Below are positions 36,883-43,949 of a stretch of DNA of 64,000 bases, piece by piece. Each line of letters begins with the position of its first letter. Within the stretch, counting starts at the first letter, position 1. A program made the translations under genes and the position numbers. The notes beneath the pieces were generated by a model that worked only from the letters and a program-made list of their open reading frames with translations, had not been told where the DNA came from and did no database searches. Origin of the DNA: Ornithinicoccus hortensis (GTDB lineage Bacteria > Actinomycetota > Actinomycetes > Actinomycetales > Dermatophilaceae); contig NZ_VFOP01000001.1 of the NCBI RefSeq assembly GCF_006716185.1, positions 3,472,001 through 3,536,000 of the forward strand, in the 5' to 3' direction.

Positions 36883-37992
36883 TCAGCCGACGTGGTGCAC
36901 GGCGGGCAGGTCCTCGAACTCCTCGTCCAGGGCCAGCGCGTTGCCGTCGAACGGAAGGTCCTCGACCGGTGTGTCGGCCGCGGCACGGTCCCTGGCCCGG
37001 GGTGCCCGGGCCTTGAGCGTGTAGGTCGGCGGGGGGACCGGGACGGGCTGCCAGGTGCCGGGCTCGAGCTGCGCGGCGGGCGCTTCCTGCCGGGGGTCCA
37101 GGTCGGCCGCGGGCACCGACGCCTCGACCGCCTCCACGTCGTAGAGGGCGTCCCTGGTCCGGGACGGCGCGGCCGCAACGGTCACGGTGGCCTGGGCCGC
37201 CACGGGTGCTGCCTGGTAGATCGGGGCCGAGCCGCGCACCCGCGCGGCGGCGACCGGGGCTCCGGTGAGCCGTGCGGCACCGCTGGCCCGGCGCACCGGG
37301 CGCCGTGTCGCTGCGGGGGCCGCCTGGGCGCGGCGACGCTCCGGGCGGGGGGTGACCTGCGGGCGCCGGGACGGGTGCCGCACCGGGGAGGTGGACCGGC
37401 GTCGGGCGCGGGCGACCGAGAAGCGGACGTAGCCGAGGGCGGCACCGAAAGCGGCCACCCCGGCCGGGGCGGCCCACCAGGTGCCGGTGACCGCCAGCGC
37501 GATACCCGCGACGAGCAGGACGGCACCGATGACCAGGGCCAGCGCCCGGGTGCGCGCCGGGGTCAGCAACGGAGCCGACGCCGTCACCGTGCGGCGGGTG
37601 CTGGTCGCGCCGCGTCGCTGGGGTGCCGCCGCACTGGACCTGGTCGGCGGCGCGGCCGGAGTCGGCCCGGTGTTCGCCGTCGGCCCAGTGTTCACAGTCG
37701 GCCCGGCGGTCGTGGCAGCGTCCCCGACGACGGTCAGCCGGGGCTGGGCCCGCTTGACCACGACGTCGGGGTGCGCCGGACGGGACAGGCCCACGGCATA
37801 CGACTGCCGTTGCGGTGCCGCGACGTTCATCTGGGGCAGCACCCGGCGCCGCTCCAGGACGCGCATCGCCTCGGAGAACCGGTCGACCGAGCGGGCGGTG
37901 GCGACGTGATCGCGGCGACGGATCCAGTGCTGGACGACATAGACAGCCCAGACCGTGATGATCACGAAGAAGATCAGGCTGCTCGGGGTCAC
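36883..37992 (-). CDS. sepX: Divisome membrane protein SepX/GlpR
   Basis: The 369-residue protein has an N-terminal membrane helix (VTPSSLIFFVIITVWAVYVVQHWIRRRDH) followed by a conserved cytoplasmic-like patch (RFSEAMRVLERR), a long Pro/Ala/Thr-rich region, a second hydrophobic pair near residues 150-185, and a disordered tail with an acidic end (EEFEDLPAVHHVG). The N-terminus and the position next to a MoeA-like gene, rimJ and galU match SepX of Streptomyces and GlpR of Corynebacterium, membrane partners of the division apparatus. GTG 37992 follows a TATGGT box by six bases. Confidence 0.82.
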   Translation of the reverse strand: MTPSSLIFFVIITVWAVYVVQHWIRRRDHVATARSVDRFSEAMRVLERRRVLPQMNVAAPQRQSYAVGLSRPAHPDVVVKRAQPRLTVVGDAATTAGPTVNTGPTANTGPTPAAPPTRSSAAAPQRRGATSTRRTVTASAPLLTPARTRALALVIGAVLLVAGIALAVTGTWWAAPAGVAAFGAALGYVRFSVARARRRSTSPVRHPSRRPQVTPRPERRRAQAAPAATRRPVRRASGAARLTGAPVAAARVRGSAPIYQAAPVAAQATVTVAAAPSRTRDALYDVEAVEASVPAADLDPRQEAPAAQLEPGTWQPVPVPPPTYTLKARAPRARDRAAADTPVEDLPFDGNALALDEEFEDLPAVHHVG

Positions 37993-37998
37993 ACGGCG

Positions 37999-38004
37999 AC
38001 CATA
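37999..38004 (-). promoter_or_regulatory. -10 box (TATGGT) of sepX
   Basis: On the minus strand TATGGT ends six bases before the GTG at 37992, consistent with leaderless transcription independent of the upstream rimJ gene. Confidence 0.45.
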
Positions 38005-38074
38005 CAAAGGCGCCGAGCACGGCGAGGGGAGTTTTGCGGTGTGTCGCCCAAGCGACGGGTGTGACTGGTGCGAT

Positions 38075-38698
38075 TTAGCTCCGGGGGTGGTCCGGGGACC
38101 TCCGGGACAGCGCCCCGACCAGGGTCCCGCCGGCCAGCTCGTCCGCGGTCACGGCGAAGCTGCGGTGGTCCCGCCAGTCCCCCGCGACGTGCACCAGGCC
38201 GACCCGTTCCCCCTCGTCGCGCAGTCCCAGCCGGCGGGCGACGGCCAGGCTGTCGGTGTTCTCCGGCCGGATGTTCACCTCGACCCGGTGCAGCCCGTAG
38301 TCGGTCAGCGCATGGTCGATCAACATCGCCAGCGACCAGGTCGCCAGTCCCCGCCCGACCGCCTCCCGGTCCAGCCAGTATCCGGCGGTCCCGGTGCACC
38401 GCGGCCCCCACACCACGTCGAACAGGTGCATCTGGCCGACCACGCCCGTCCCGTCGTCGATCACGAACGGCAGCGCCCGCCCCTCCCGGGCGGACCGGTC
38501 CAGCCCGCGGCGCAGCTGGCCGAAGGTGAGCCGGGGCTCCACCCCATACGGGATGGTGGCCTCCCACGGCTGCAACCACTCCCGGTTGCGGGCCCGCAGC
38601 TCCTGCCACCGTCCCCGGTCACCGCGGGCCAGGGGTCGCAGCGTCACCACCGACCCGTCGGGCCGCCGGGCCTGCAACCGCACCGGCCACCGGCTCAC
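38075..38698 (-). CDS. rimJ: RimJ/RimL-type GNAT acetyltransferase
   Basis: The 207-residue protein shows the GNAT fold: VTLRPLARGDRGRWQELRARN at the start, then the acetyl-CoA loop YWLDREAVGRGLATWSLAMLIDHAL and VEVNIRPENTDSLAVARRLGLRDEG, as in RimJ-like N-acetyltransferases. The protein acetylated is unknown. The conserved place between the gephyrin-like gene and sepX is seen in many actinobacteria. Confidence 0.85.
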   Translation of the reverse strand: MSRWPVRLQARRPDGSVVTLRPLARGDRGRWQELRARNREWLQPWEATIPYGVEPRLTFGQLRRGLDRSAREGRALPFVIDDGTGVVGQMHLFDVVWGPRCTGTAGYWLDREAVGRGLATWSLAMLIDHALTDYGLHRVEVNIRPENTDSLAVARRLGLRDEGERVGLVHVAGDWRDHRSFAVTADELAGGTLVGALSRRSPDHPRS

Positions 38699-38717
38699 CC
38701 GGCGCCCCCCGCGCTGC

Positions 38718-39194
38718 TCACCGGGACCAGTCCCCCGAGCGTCCGCCGGACTTGGCCACCACCTGGATGCCGGTGATGGTCGCCAGCTTGTCCACGGCCT
38801 TGATCATGTCCACCAGCGCCAGGGCCGCGACGCTGACGCAGGTCAGCGCCTCCATCTCCACCCCGGTACGGTCGGCGGTCCGCACCGTGGCGGTGATCCG
38901 CACCCCGTCGTCCTGCACCTCGAGGTCGACCTCGACCGCGTGCACCGCCACCGGGTGCGCCAACGGCACCAGGTCCGGCGTGCGCTTGGCCGCCTGGATG
39001 CCGGCCACCCGGGCCACGCCCAGGGCATCGCCCTTGGGCACCGTGCCGCCCCGCAGCGCCTCCACCGCCGCGGCCGACAACAGCACCTTCCCCTCGGCCG
39101 AGGCCGCACGCACCGTGACCGCCTTGGCCGAGACGTCCACCATGTGCGCGGTCCCGTCGGGCCGCAGGTGGGTCAGCCGGTCGGGGCCGCTCAC
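38718..39194 (-). CDS. moaC: Cyclic pyranopterin monophosphate synthase MoaC
   Basis: The 158-residue protein carries the MoaC blocks MVDVSAKAVTVRAA, KGDALGVARVAGIQAAKRTPDLVPLAHPV and GVEMEALTCVSVAALALVDMIKAVDK, including the active-site Lys and Asp of MIKAVDK. It makes cyclic pyranopterin monophosphate in molybdenum cofactor synthesis. GTG/ATG overlap of four bases with the preceding moeA-like gene. Confidence 0.95.
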   Translation of the reverse strand: MSGPDRLTHLRPDGTAHMVDVSAKAVTVRAASAEGKVLLSAAAVEALRGGTVPKGDALGVARVAGIQAAKRTPDLVPLAHPVAVHAVEVDLEVQDDGVRITATVRTADRTGVEMEALTCVSVAALALVDMIKAVDKLATITGIQVVAKSGGRSGDWSR

Positions 39195-40471
39195 CCCTGG
39201 TCCTCGTCCTCGGCGTCGGACTCCTCCTGCGCGGCCAGTCGCGCCTCGATCTCCGGCAGGGGGCGGAGCAGGTGCACCTGGACCTCCTCACCCGCCTGGA
39301 CCTCCTCGGCATCCGCGTCGATGATGGCCAGCCCGTCGGCCGCCGCGAGCCCGGCCACCAGGTGGGACCCGGGACCGCCGGCCGGTTCACAGGCGTACTC
39401 CCCGGTGAGGTCCCGGCTGAGCCGGACGCGGGCATACTGCCGCCGACCCTCCGGCGTGCGCCAGCCCTCGACGACCAGCGCGGGCAGCACCACCGGCTGG
39501 TCGAGCCGACCGGAGATCTTGGCCAGCGCCGGGCGGATGAACACCTCGAAGCTGATCAGCGCGCTGACCGGGTTGCCCGGCAGGGTGAACACCGGCACTT
39601 TGCGCTTGCCGAGCAGGCCGAAGCCCTGCGGCTTGCCCGGCTGCATCGCCACCTCGGAGAACTCCATCGACCCCTCGCCGGTGAGCACCGCCTTCACCGC
39701 GTCGTAGGCGCCCTTGCTCACGCCCCCGGTGGTGATGATGACGTCGGCGTGGTCGAGGTGGTGGGTGATCTCGGCCTTGATGCTCTTCTCGTCGTCCACC
39801 AGGTGCCCTAGGTGCGAGGCGTAGTAGCCGGCCCGTCGCACCGCCGACACCAGCATCGGCCCGTTGCTGTCCTGGATCTGTCCCGGCCCGGGCGTGCTCC
39901 CCAGCGGCACCAGCTCGTCACCGGTCGAGAGCACCACCACCCGCACCGGCGCCAGCACCCGCACGGTGCTGATGCCGGCCGAGGCGATCACGGCGACCTC
40001 GGCCGGACCGATCGTGGTGCCGGCCCGGACCAGCAGGTCGCCGACCCTGGCGTCCTCCCCCGCGCGCCGCACGTGGGCACCCTCCCGCGGGGCCACCTTG
40101 ATGAGCACCTCGTGGGGGCGCTCGTCGGTGTCCTCCAGCGGGACGATGGAGTCCGCGCCCTCGGGGACCGGGGCCCCGGTCATGATCCGCCAGACACTGC
40201 CCGGGGTGTGCGTATGCGGTTCGCCGGCCCCCGCGGCGATGTCACCCTGGACGGGCAGCAGCTTCGGGTGCTCCGGGTCGACGCCCTCGAGCTCGGCGGC
40301 GACCACGGCATACCCGTCCATCGCCGAGTTGTCGAAGCGCGGCAGGTCCACCCCGCAGGTGACGTCCTGCGCCAGGACCAGGCCCCCGGCCTCGTCCAGC
40401 GGCAGCGCGACCTCCTCACCCGGCTCGACCTGGTCCAGGATCCGTGCCAGGTGCTCCTCGACGGTGATCAT
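39191..40471 (-). CDS. glp: Gephyrin-like protein Glp (MoeA family molybdotransferase)
   Basis: The 426-residue protein has the MoeA domain order: DNSAMDGYAV (about residue 48), the TGAPVPEGADSIVP block, the MPT-binding STGDELV and TGGVSKGAYDAV, and LPGNPVSALISFEVF, then a C-terminal beta domain. MoeA inserts molybdate into molybdopterin. In Corynebacterium the copy in this gene neighbourhood is Glp, which binds FtsZ and the membrane receptor GlpR (SepX). Here it sits in the same cluster with sepX, so a division role is likely. ATG 40471 overlaps the galU stop by four bases. Confidence 0.85.
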   Translation of the reverse strand: MITVEEHLARILDQVEPGEEVALPLDEAGGLVLAQDVTCGVDLPRFDNSAMDGYAVVAAELEGVDPEHPKLLPVQGDIAAGAGEPHTHTPGSVWRIMTGAPVPEGADSIVPLEDTDERPHEVLIKVAPREGAHVRRAGEDARVGDLLVRAGTTIGPAEVAVIASAGISTVRVLAPVRVVVLSTGDELVPLGSTPGPGQIQDSNGPMLVSAVRRAGYYASHLGHLVDDEKSIKAEITHHLDHADVIITTGGVSKGAYDAVKAVLTGEGSMEFSEVAMQPGKPQGFGLLGKRKVPVFTLPGNPVSALISFEVFIRPALAKISGRLDQPVVLPALVVEGWRTPEGRRQYARVRLSRDLTGEYACEPAGGPGSHLVAGLAAADGLAIIDADAEEVQAGEEVQVHLLRPLPEIEARLAAQEESDAEDEDQG

Positions 40472-41379
40472 GCCTGTCCTCCCTGTCCCGCGACGTAGTC
40501 CTGCAACCACGCGCTGAAGTCCGCGCCGAGGTCGGGGTGCCCCGCGCCCAGCTGCACCACGGCCTTGAGGTAGTCGAGCCGGTCGCCCGTGTCGTAGCGG
40601 CGCCCGCGGAAGACCACCCCGGTCATCCCCGACCCCTCACCCGTGGCGGTGGCCAGTTGCAGCATGGCGTCGGTGAGCTGGATCTCCCCGCCCCGACCCG
40701 GCTCGGTGTGCTCCAGCGCCTCGAAGATGCGCGGGTGCAGGACGTAGCGGCCGATCACCGCCAGGTTGGACGGCGCCTCCTCCACGGGAGGCTTCTCGAC
40801 CAGGCCGGTGACCGTCACGACGTCGCCCTCCGCGCCGTCCGCGATCTCGGCGCAGCCGTACTTGTCCACCTGGTCCCGGGGTACCTCCATCAGGGCCACG
40901 ACGGATCCGCCGCGCTCGGCCTGCACCGCGATCATCTGCTCGAGCAGGTGGTCCCGCTCGTCGATCATGTCGTCACCGAGCAGCACGGCGAACGCTTCGT
41001 CGCCCACGTGGTGCCGGCCGCACAGCACGGCGTGCCCGAGCCCGCGGGGCACGCCCTGTCGGACGAAGTGGACGTCGATGTCGCTGCTGCGCCGGATCCG
41101 GTCTGACCGGACCGTGTCCCCCTTGGCCTCCAGCGCCGCCTCCAGCTCGTGGTGCCGGTCGAAGTGGTCCTCGATCGCGCCCTTGCCACGACCGGTCACC
41201 ATCAACACGTCGGTGAGCCCCGCCCGGTTGGCCTCCTCGACGATGTACTCAATCGCCGGGCGGTCCACCACCGGCAGCATCTCCTTCGGGATCGCCTTCG
41301 TGGCGGGCAGGAATCGGGTCCCCAACCCGGCCACGGGGATCACTGCCTTGCGGATACCTGTGCTAAGACCCTCGCTCAT
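40468..41379 (-). CDS. galU: UTP--glucose-1-phosphate uridylyltransferase
   Basis: The 303-residue enzyme makes UDP-glucose from UTP and glucose 1-phosphate. It starts KAVIPVAGLGTRFLPATKAIPKEMLPVVDRPAIEYIVEEA, with the nucleotide-binding and catalytic residues, and has VLLGDDMID and EKPPVEEAPSNLAVIGRYVL blocks. ATG 41379 follows a TACTGT box by eight bases. It is the first gene of galU-glp-moaC-rimJ-sepX and divergent from the cyclo-ligase gene over 55 bases. Confidence 0.95.
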   Translation of the reverse strand: MSEGLSTGIRKAVIPVAGLGTRFLPATKAIPKEMLPVVDRPAIEYIVEEANRAGLTDVLMVTGRGKGAIEDHFDRHHELEAALEAKGDTVRSDRIRRSSDIDVHFVRQGVPRGLGHAVLCGRHHVGDEAFAVLLGDDMIDERDHLLEQMIAVQAERGGSVVALMEVPRDQVDKYGCAEIADGAEGDVVTVTGLVEKPPVEEAPSNLAVIGRYVLHPRIFEALEHTEPGRGGEIQLTDAMLQLATATGEGSGMTGVVFRGRRYDTGDRLDYLKAVVQLGAGHPDLGADFSAWLQDYVAGQGGQA

Positions 41380-41387
41380 GGACCCCC

Positions 41388-41393
41388 ACAGTA
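41388..41393 (-). promoter_or_regulatory. -10 box (TACTGT) of galU
   Basis: TACTGT on the minus strand ends eight bases before the galU ATG, with no Shine-Dalgarno between them, consistent with a leaderless transcript for the galU-glp operon. Confidence 0.45.
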
Positions 41394-41422
41394 GTGGGCG
41401 GTGCGCCGGGCGGGCGGTCAGG

Positions 41423-41428
41423 GACAAT
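41423..41428 (+). promoter_or_regulatory. -10-like box (GACAAT) of the cyclo-ligase gene
   Basis: GACAAT ends six bases before the ATG at 41435. It differs from TANNNT at the first base but has the same leaderless spacing as several neighbours. Confidence 0.4.
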
Positions 41429-41434
41429 CGGGGC

Positions 41435-42076
41435 ATGCCCGACCCCTCCTCCCCCGCCCAGACCCCCACCCCGGAGAGCAACCCCGTGGCCGCCAAGACG
41501 GCGCTCCGGGCGCAGCTGCTGGCCCGTCGCCGTGCCCTCGCCGACGGCTTCGGACCTGACGGGCGCCGGGAGTTGGCGGACCGGCTCGCCACCGCCGGGA
41601 TCGACTGGTTCCTCCGGTATGCCGCAGCCTCGGGCCGCCCGGACGCCCCGGCCGGGTGGACGGTGACCGCCTACCAGTCGCGGCGCACCGAGCCACCGGT
41701 CGAGGACCTCGTGGATCGGCTCCGGGCCCGGGGGGTGCGCGTGCTGATGCCGATCACGCTGTCACTGGAGTCCGGCCAGCTGGACTGGTTCGACGTCGCC
41801 GACCCCGACAGCACTCCGCTGGCCCGTGGCGTGATGGCCGAGGTCGACGTCGCGTTCACCCCCGGCCTCGGCGTGGACGGTCGTGGCATCCGGATCGGCA
41901 AGGGTGGCGGCTACTACGACCGGGCGCTGCAGCTGCTCCGGCCCGACACTCCCACCGTGACCGTCCTGCACGAGCACGAGCTGCTCCCCCACGTCCCCGA
42001 CGAACCGCACGACACCCCGGTCTGGGGCGTACTCACCGCCGACGGCGTCCACCAGTTCTCGTCCCGCGAGGGGTAG
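41435..42076 (+). CDS. 5-formyltetrahydrofolate cyclo-ligase
   Basis: The 213-residue enzyme converts 5-formyl-THF to 5,10-methenyl-THF with ATP. The N-terminal AAKTALRAQLLARRRAL helix and the ATP/folate motif GRGIRIGKGGGYYDRAL with the following VLHEHEL..VPDEPHDTPVWGVLT match the family. It neighbours galU in many actinobacteria. The first 20 residues are Pro/Ser-rich and outside the domain. A hairpin follows the stop. Confidence 0.92.
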   Translation: MPDPSSPAQTPTPESNPVAAKTALRAQLLARRRALADGFGPDGRRELADRLATAGIDWFLRYAAASGRPDAPAGWTVTAYQSRRTEPPVEDLVDRLRARGVRVLMPITLSLESGQLDWFDVADPDSTPLARGVMAEVDVAFTPGLGVDGRGIRIGKGGGYYDRALQLLRPDTPTVTVLHEHELLPHVPDEPHDTPVWGVLTADGVHQFSSREG

Positions 42077-42084
42077 CAGTTGGA

Positions 42085-42118
42085 GCGACCCCGGGGCCTG
42101 GGTGGGCCCTGAGGTCGC
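42085..42118. terminator. Hairpin between convergent cyclo-ligase and HNH genes
   Basis: GCGACC (42085-42090) pairs with GGTCGC (42113-42118), and an inner GGGCC/GGCCC stem is nested in it, giving a 34-base interrupted hairpin between two convergent genes. No T tract is present. Confidence 0.45.
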
Positions 42119-42167
42119 GGCATAGGTCGGTGTCGGCGTGGGGGTGTTGGCGTCGGGGTGTCCGGCG

Positions 42168-43724
42168 TTATGGGTGGTTGAGCAGGGCTGGGGTGGGTGC
42201 CACCCCGAGATCTCGGGGTGGTCGGTATCGGGTGTTGCGGGCCCAGGTGGTGCCTCCGGGTGGCCGGAATTCGGGGATCCCGTCGCCGGGGTGGAATCTG
42301 ATCTGCCAGTGTTGGTCGTGGATCAGGTGGTGGTGGAACGCGCAGAGCATCACGCCCTGGTCCAGGTTCGTCTCGCCCCCGGTGGACCAGGGGTTGCCGG
42401 CGTGGTGGAACTCACACCACCCCGGGGGTCGGTCACAGCCGGGCATCGCGCATCCTTGGTCGCGTTGCCCGATCCCGATCCGTTGGTGCTTGCTGAACAA
42501 CCGGCGCAGGGTCCCGTGGTCCAACGGCAGGCTCTTACCGTCGAAGACCTGGGGCAGGATCTGTTGGGTGCAGGCCAACCGGCGGATCTGTCCGGCGGTC
42601 AACCGGATGCCAGTCGAGGTCGTGCCGCACCCGGTCCCGGTGGCGAGTTTCTCCTGGGACAGGGAGACCGCGACCACGGCCGCCGAGCCACCGGACTGGA
42701 CGAACCCGTCGGTCGGGGTGTGCTCGATCAGGGCGCAGAACGCCTGCCCCAGTTTCTGCGGGTAGGACCGGTCATCACCGCGGCCACCCGACCCGTCCGG
42801 GCCACCCGGCCCGGCAGAGCTACCAGAGCCGCCGCCGGTTGCGGTTTCGGGTCGGGTGGTGTGGAGGTGGTTGCGGCGGGGTGAGGCGACCGCGTCCAGG
42901 ATGGTCTTGAGGAGGTCGCCCTGGACGGTGGGGATGGTGAAGCCGCCCTGGTAGGTGCCCTCACCGGTCTCTCGCATCCAGAACGTGGTCAGGGACCGGG
43001 CGCGGCGTTCGCGACGGGCCACGACCTGTTCCTCATCGGCGTCGGTCTGCTCCGGGGTGGCCCGGAAGACTTCGCTGATCCGGTCGCCCCTGGCCCGCAG
43101 GTCCCGCAGCGTCATCGTGCCGGCCTGGCCGAGCAGGGTGGTCTCTGCCGTCGCCCGCTCCTCAGGGGTCACGTCTTCGGGTAGGTCTTTGAGGATCTTG
43201 CCGATCACCTGTGCCTGGGCCCGGGTGATCTGCCCGGCGCCGAAGGCGTCCTCGGTCGCACCGGCGCGTGCTTGGTGCAGGGTGTCGCCGAGCCGAACCA
43301 GTTCATCGCCCTCGCGCCGGTCCCCGCCGAAGTCGGACCCGAGTAGCGACCCTGTCGAGGCTGCGCCGTGCTGGCGGGCCGTGCCGGCCGCTTCCAACAC
43401 CCGGGCTGCGGCCATCTTGTGCGCACAGACCTGCTCGGCCACCCGCGACAACCGGGCATACAACGCCCGCACCGCGGGCGCCTCCAGGCCCGCCCACGCC
43501 TGACGCGGCACCGCACCGAGGGCGGCCTCCACCCCCGCCACCATGGCCTCCACCGGATGCGGCAGTGGCGCTACCGGGTGCCCGGCGACCGATCCGGTGG
43601 CCGGGTCGGCGACCTGTTCCGGGGCGACCTGGACGGGTCCAGGAACCTGAGACGGTCCGGCGAGCGGGGGCGGTCCGGGAACCTGGGACGGTCCGGGAAC
43701 GTGAGGCGGCCCGGTCAGCACCAT
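42168..43724 (-). CDS. DUF222 domain and HNH endonuclease signature protein
   Basis: The 518-residue protein has a Pro-rich N-terminus with a repeated VPGPxQVPGP-like unit, a DUF222 region (about 60-400: LSRVAEQVCAHKMAAARVLEAAG ... ITRAQAQVIGKIL ... AGTMTLRDLRARGDRI) and a C-terminal HNH motif (CAMPGCDRPPGWCEFHHAGNPW...NLDQGVMLCAFHHHLIH). This family, called 13E12/REP13E12 in mycobacteria, is often multicopy and linked to mobile DNA. ATG 43724 has AGGAGG eight bases upstream, deciding the start. Upstream DNA is unusually AT-rich. Nuclease activity is likely but target unknown. Confidence 0.88.
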   Translation of the reverse strand: MVLTGPPHVPGPSQVPGPPPLAGPSQVPGPVQVAPEQVADPATGSVAGHPVAPLPHPVEAMVAGVEAALGAVPRQAWAGLEAPAVRALYARLSRVAEQVCAHKMAAARVLEAAGTARQHGAASTGSLLGSDFGGDRREGDELVRLGDTLHQARAGATEDAFGAGQITRAQAQVIGKILKDLPEDVTPEERATAETTLLGQAGTMTLRDLRARGDRISEVFRATPEQTDADEEQVVARRERRARSLTTFWMRETGEGTYQGGFTIPTVQGDLLKTILDAVASPRRNHLHTTRPETATGGGSGSSAGPGGPDGSGGRGDDRSYPQKLGQAFCALIEHTPTDGFVQSGGSAAVVAVSLSQEKLATGTGCGTTSTGIRLTAGQIRRLACTQQILPQVFDGKSLPLDHGTLRRLFSKHQRIGIGQRDQGCAMPGCDRPPGWCEFHHAGNPWSTGGETNLDQGVMLCAFHHHLIHDQHWQIRFHPGDGIPEFRPPGGTTWARNTRYRPPRDLGVAPTPALLNHP

Positions 43725-43949
43725 CGGCGCTTCCTCCTGCGGGTGTACCGCCATTCCCCTCACCACCCTCCGGCATCCCACCTGCCACTCCGACCAACGT
43801 CCTTCCCCGGGACCCTGATCGAATCTTTGTCCTAATCTAACCCACCCACCGCACCTTCGTCAATACGTTCGACGAAAAAATGTTCGAGAATTTTCGGCCG
43901 CCACCTCACGCGTCCGGTCGGGGCTGGGGTGGGTGTGGGCGCGGGACCG
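43725..43949. other. AT-rich gene-free spacer upstream of the HNH gene
   Basis: No gene is visible. Bases 43820-43900 are markedly AT-rich for this genome and hold a run of six A, a GTTCGA-type repeat and a TTCGTC...GACGAA inverted repeat (from about 43856). This probably contains the HNH gene promoter and could mark acquired DNA. Confidence 0.4.
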
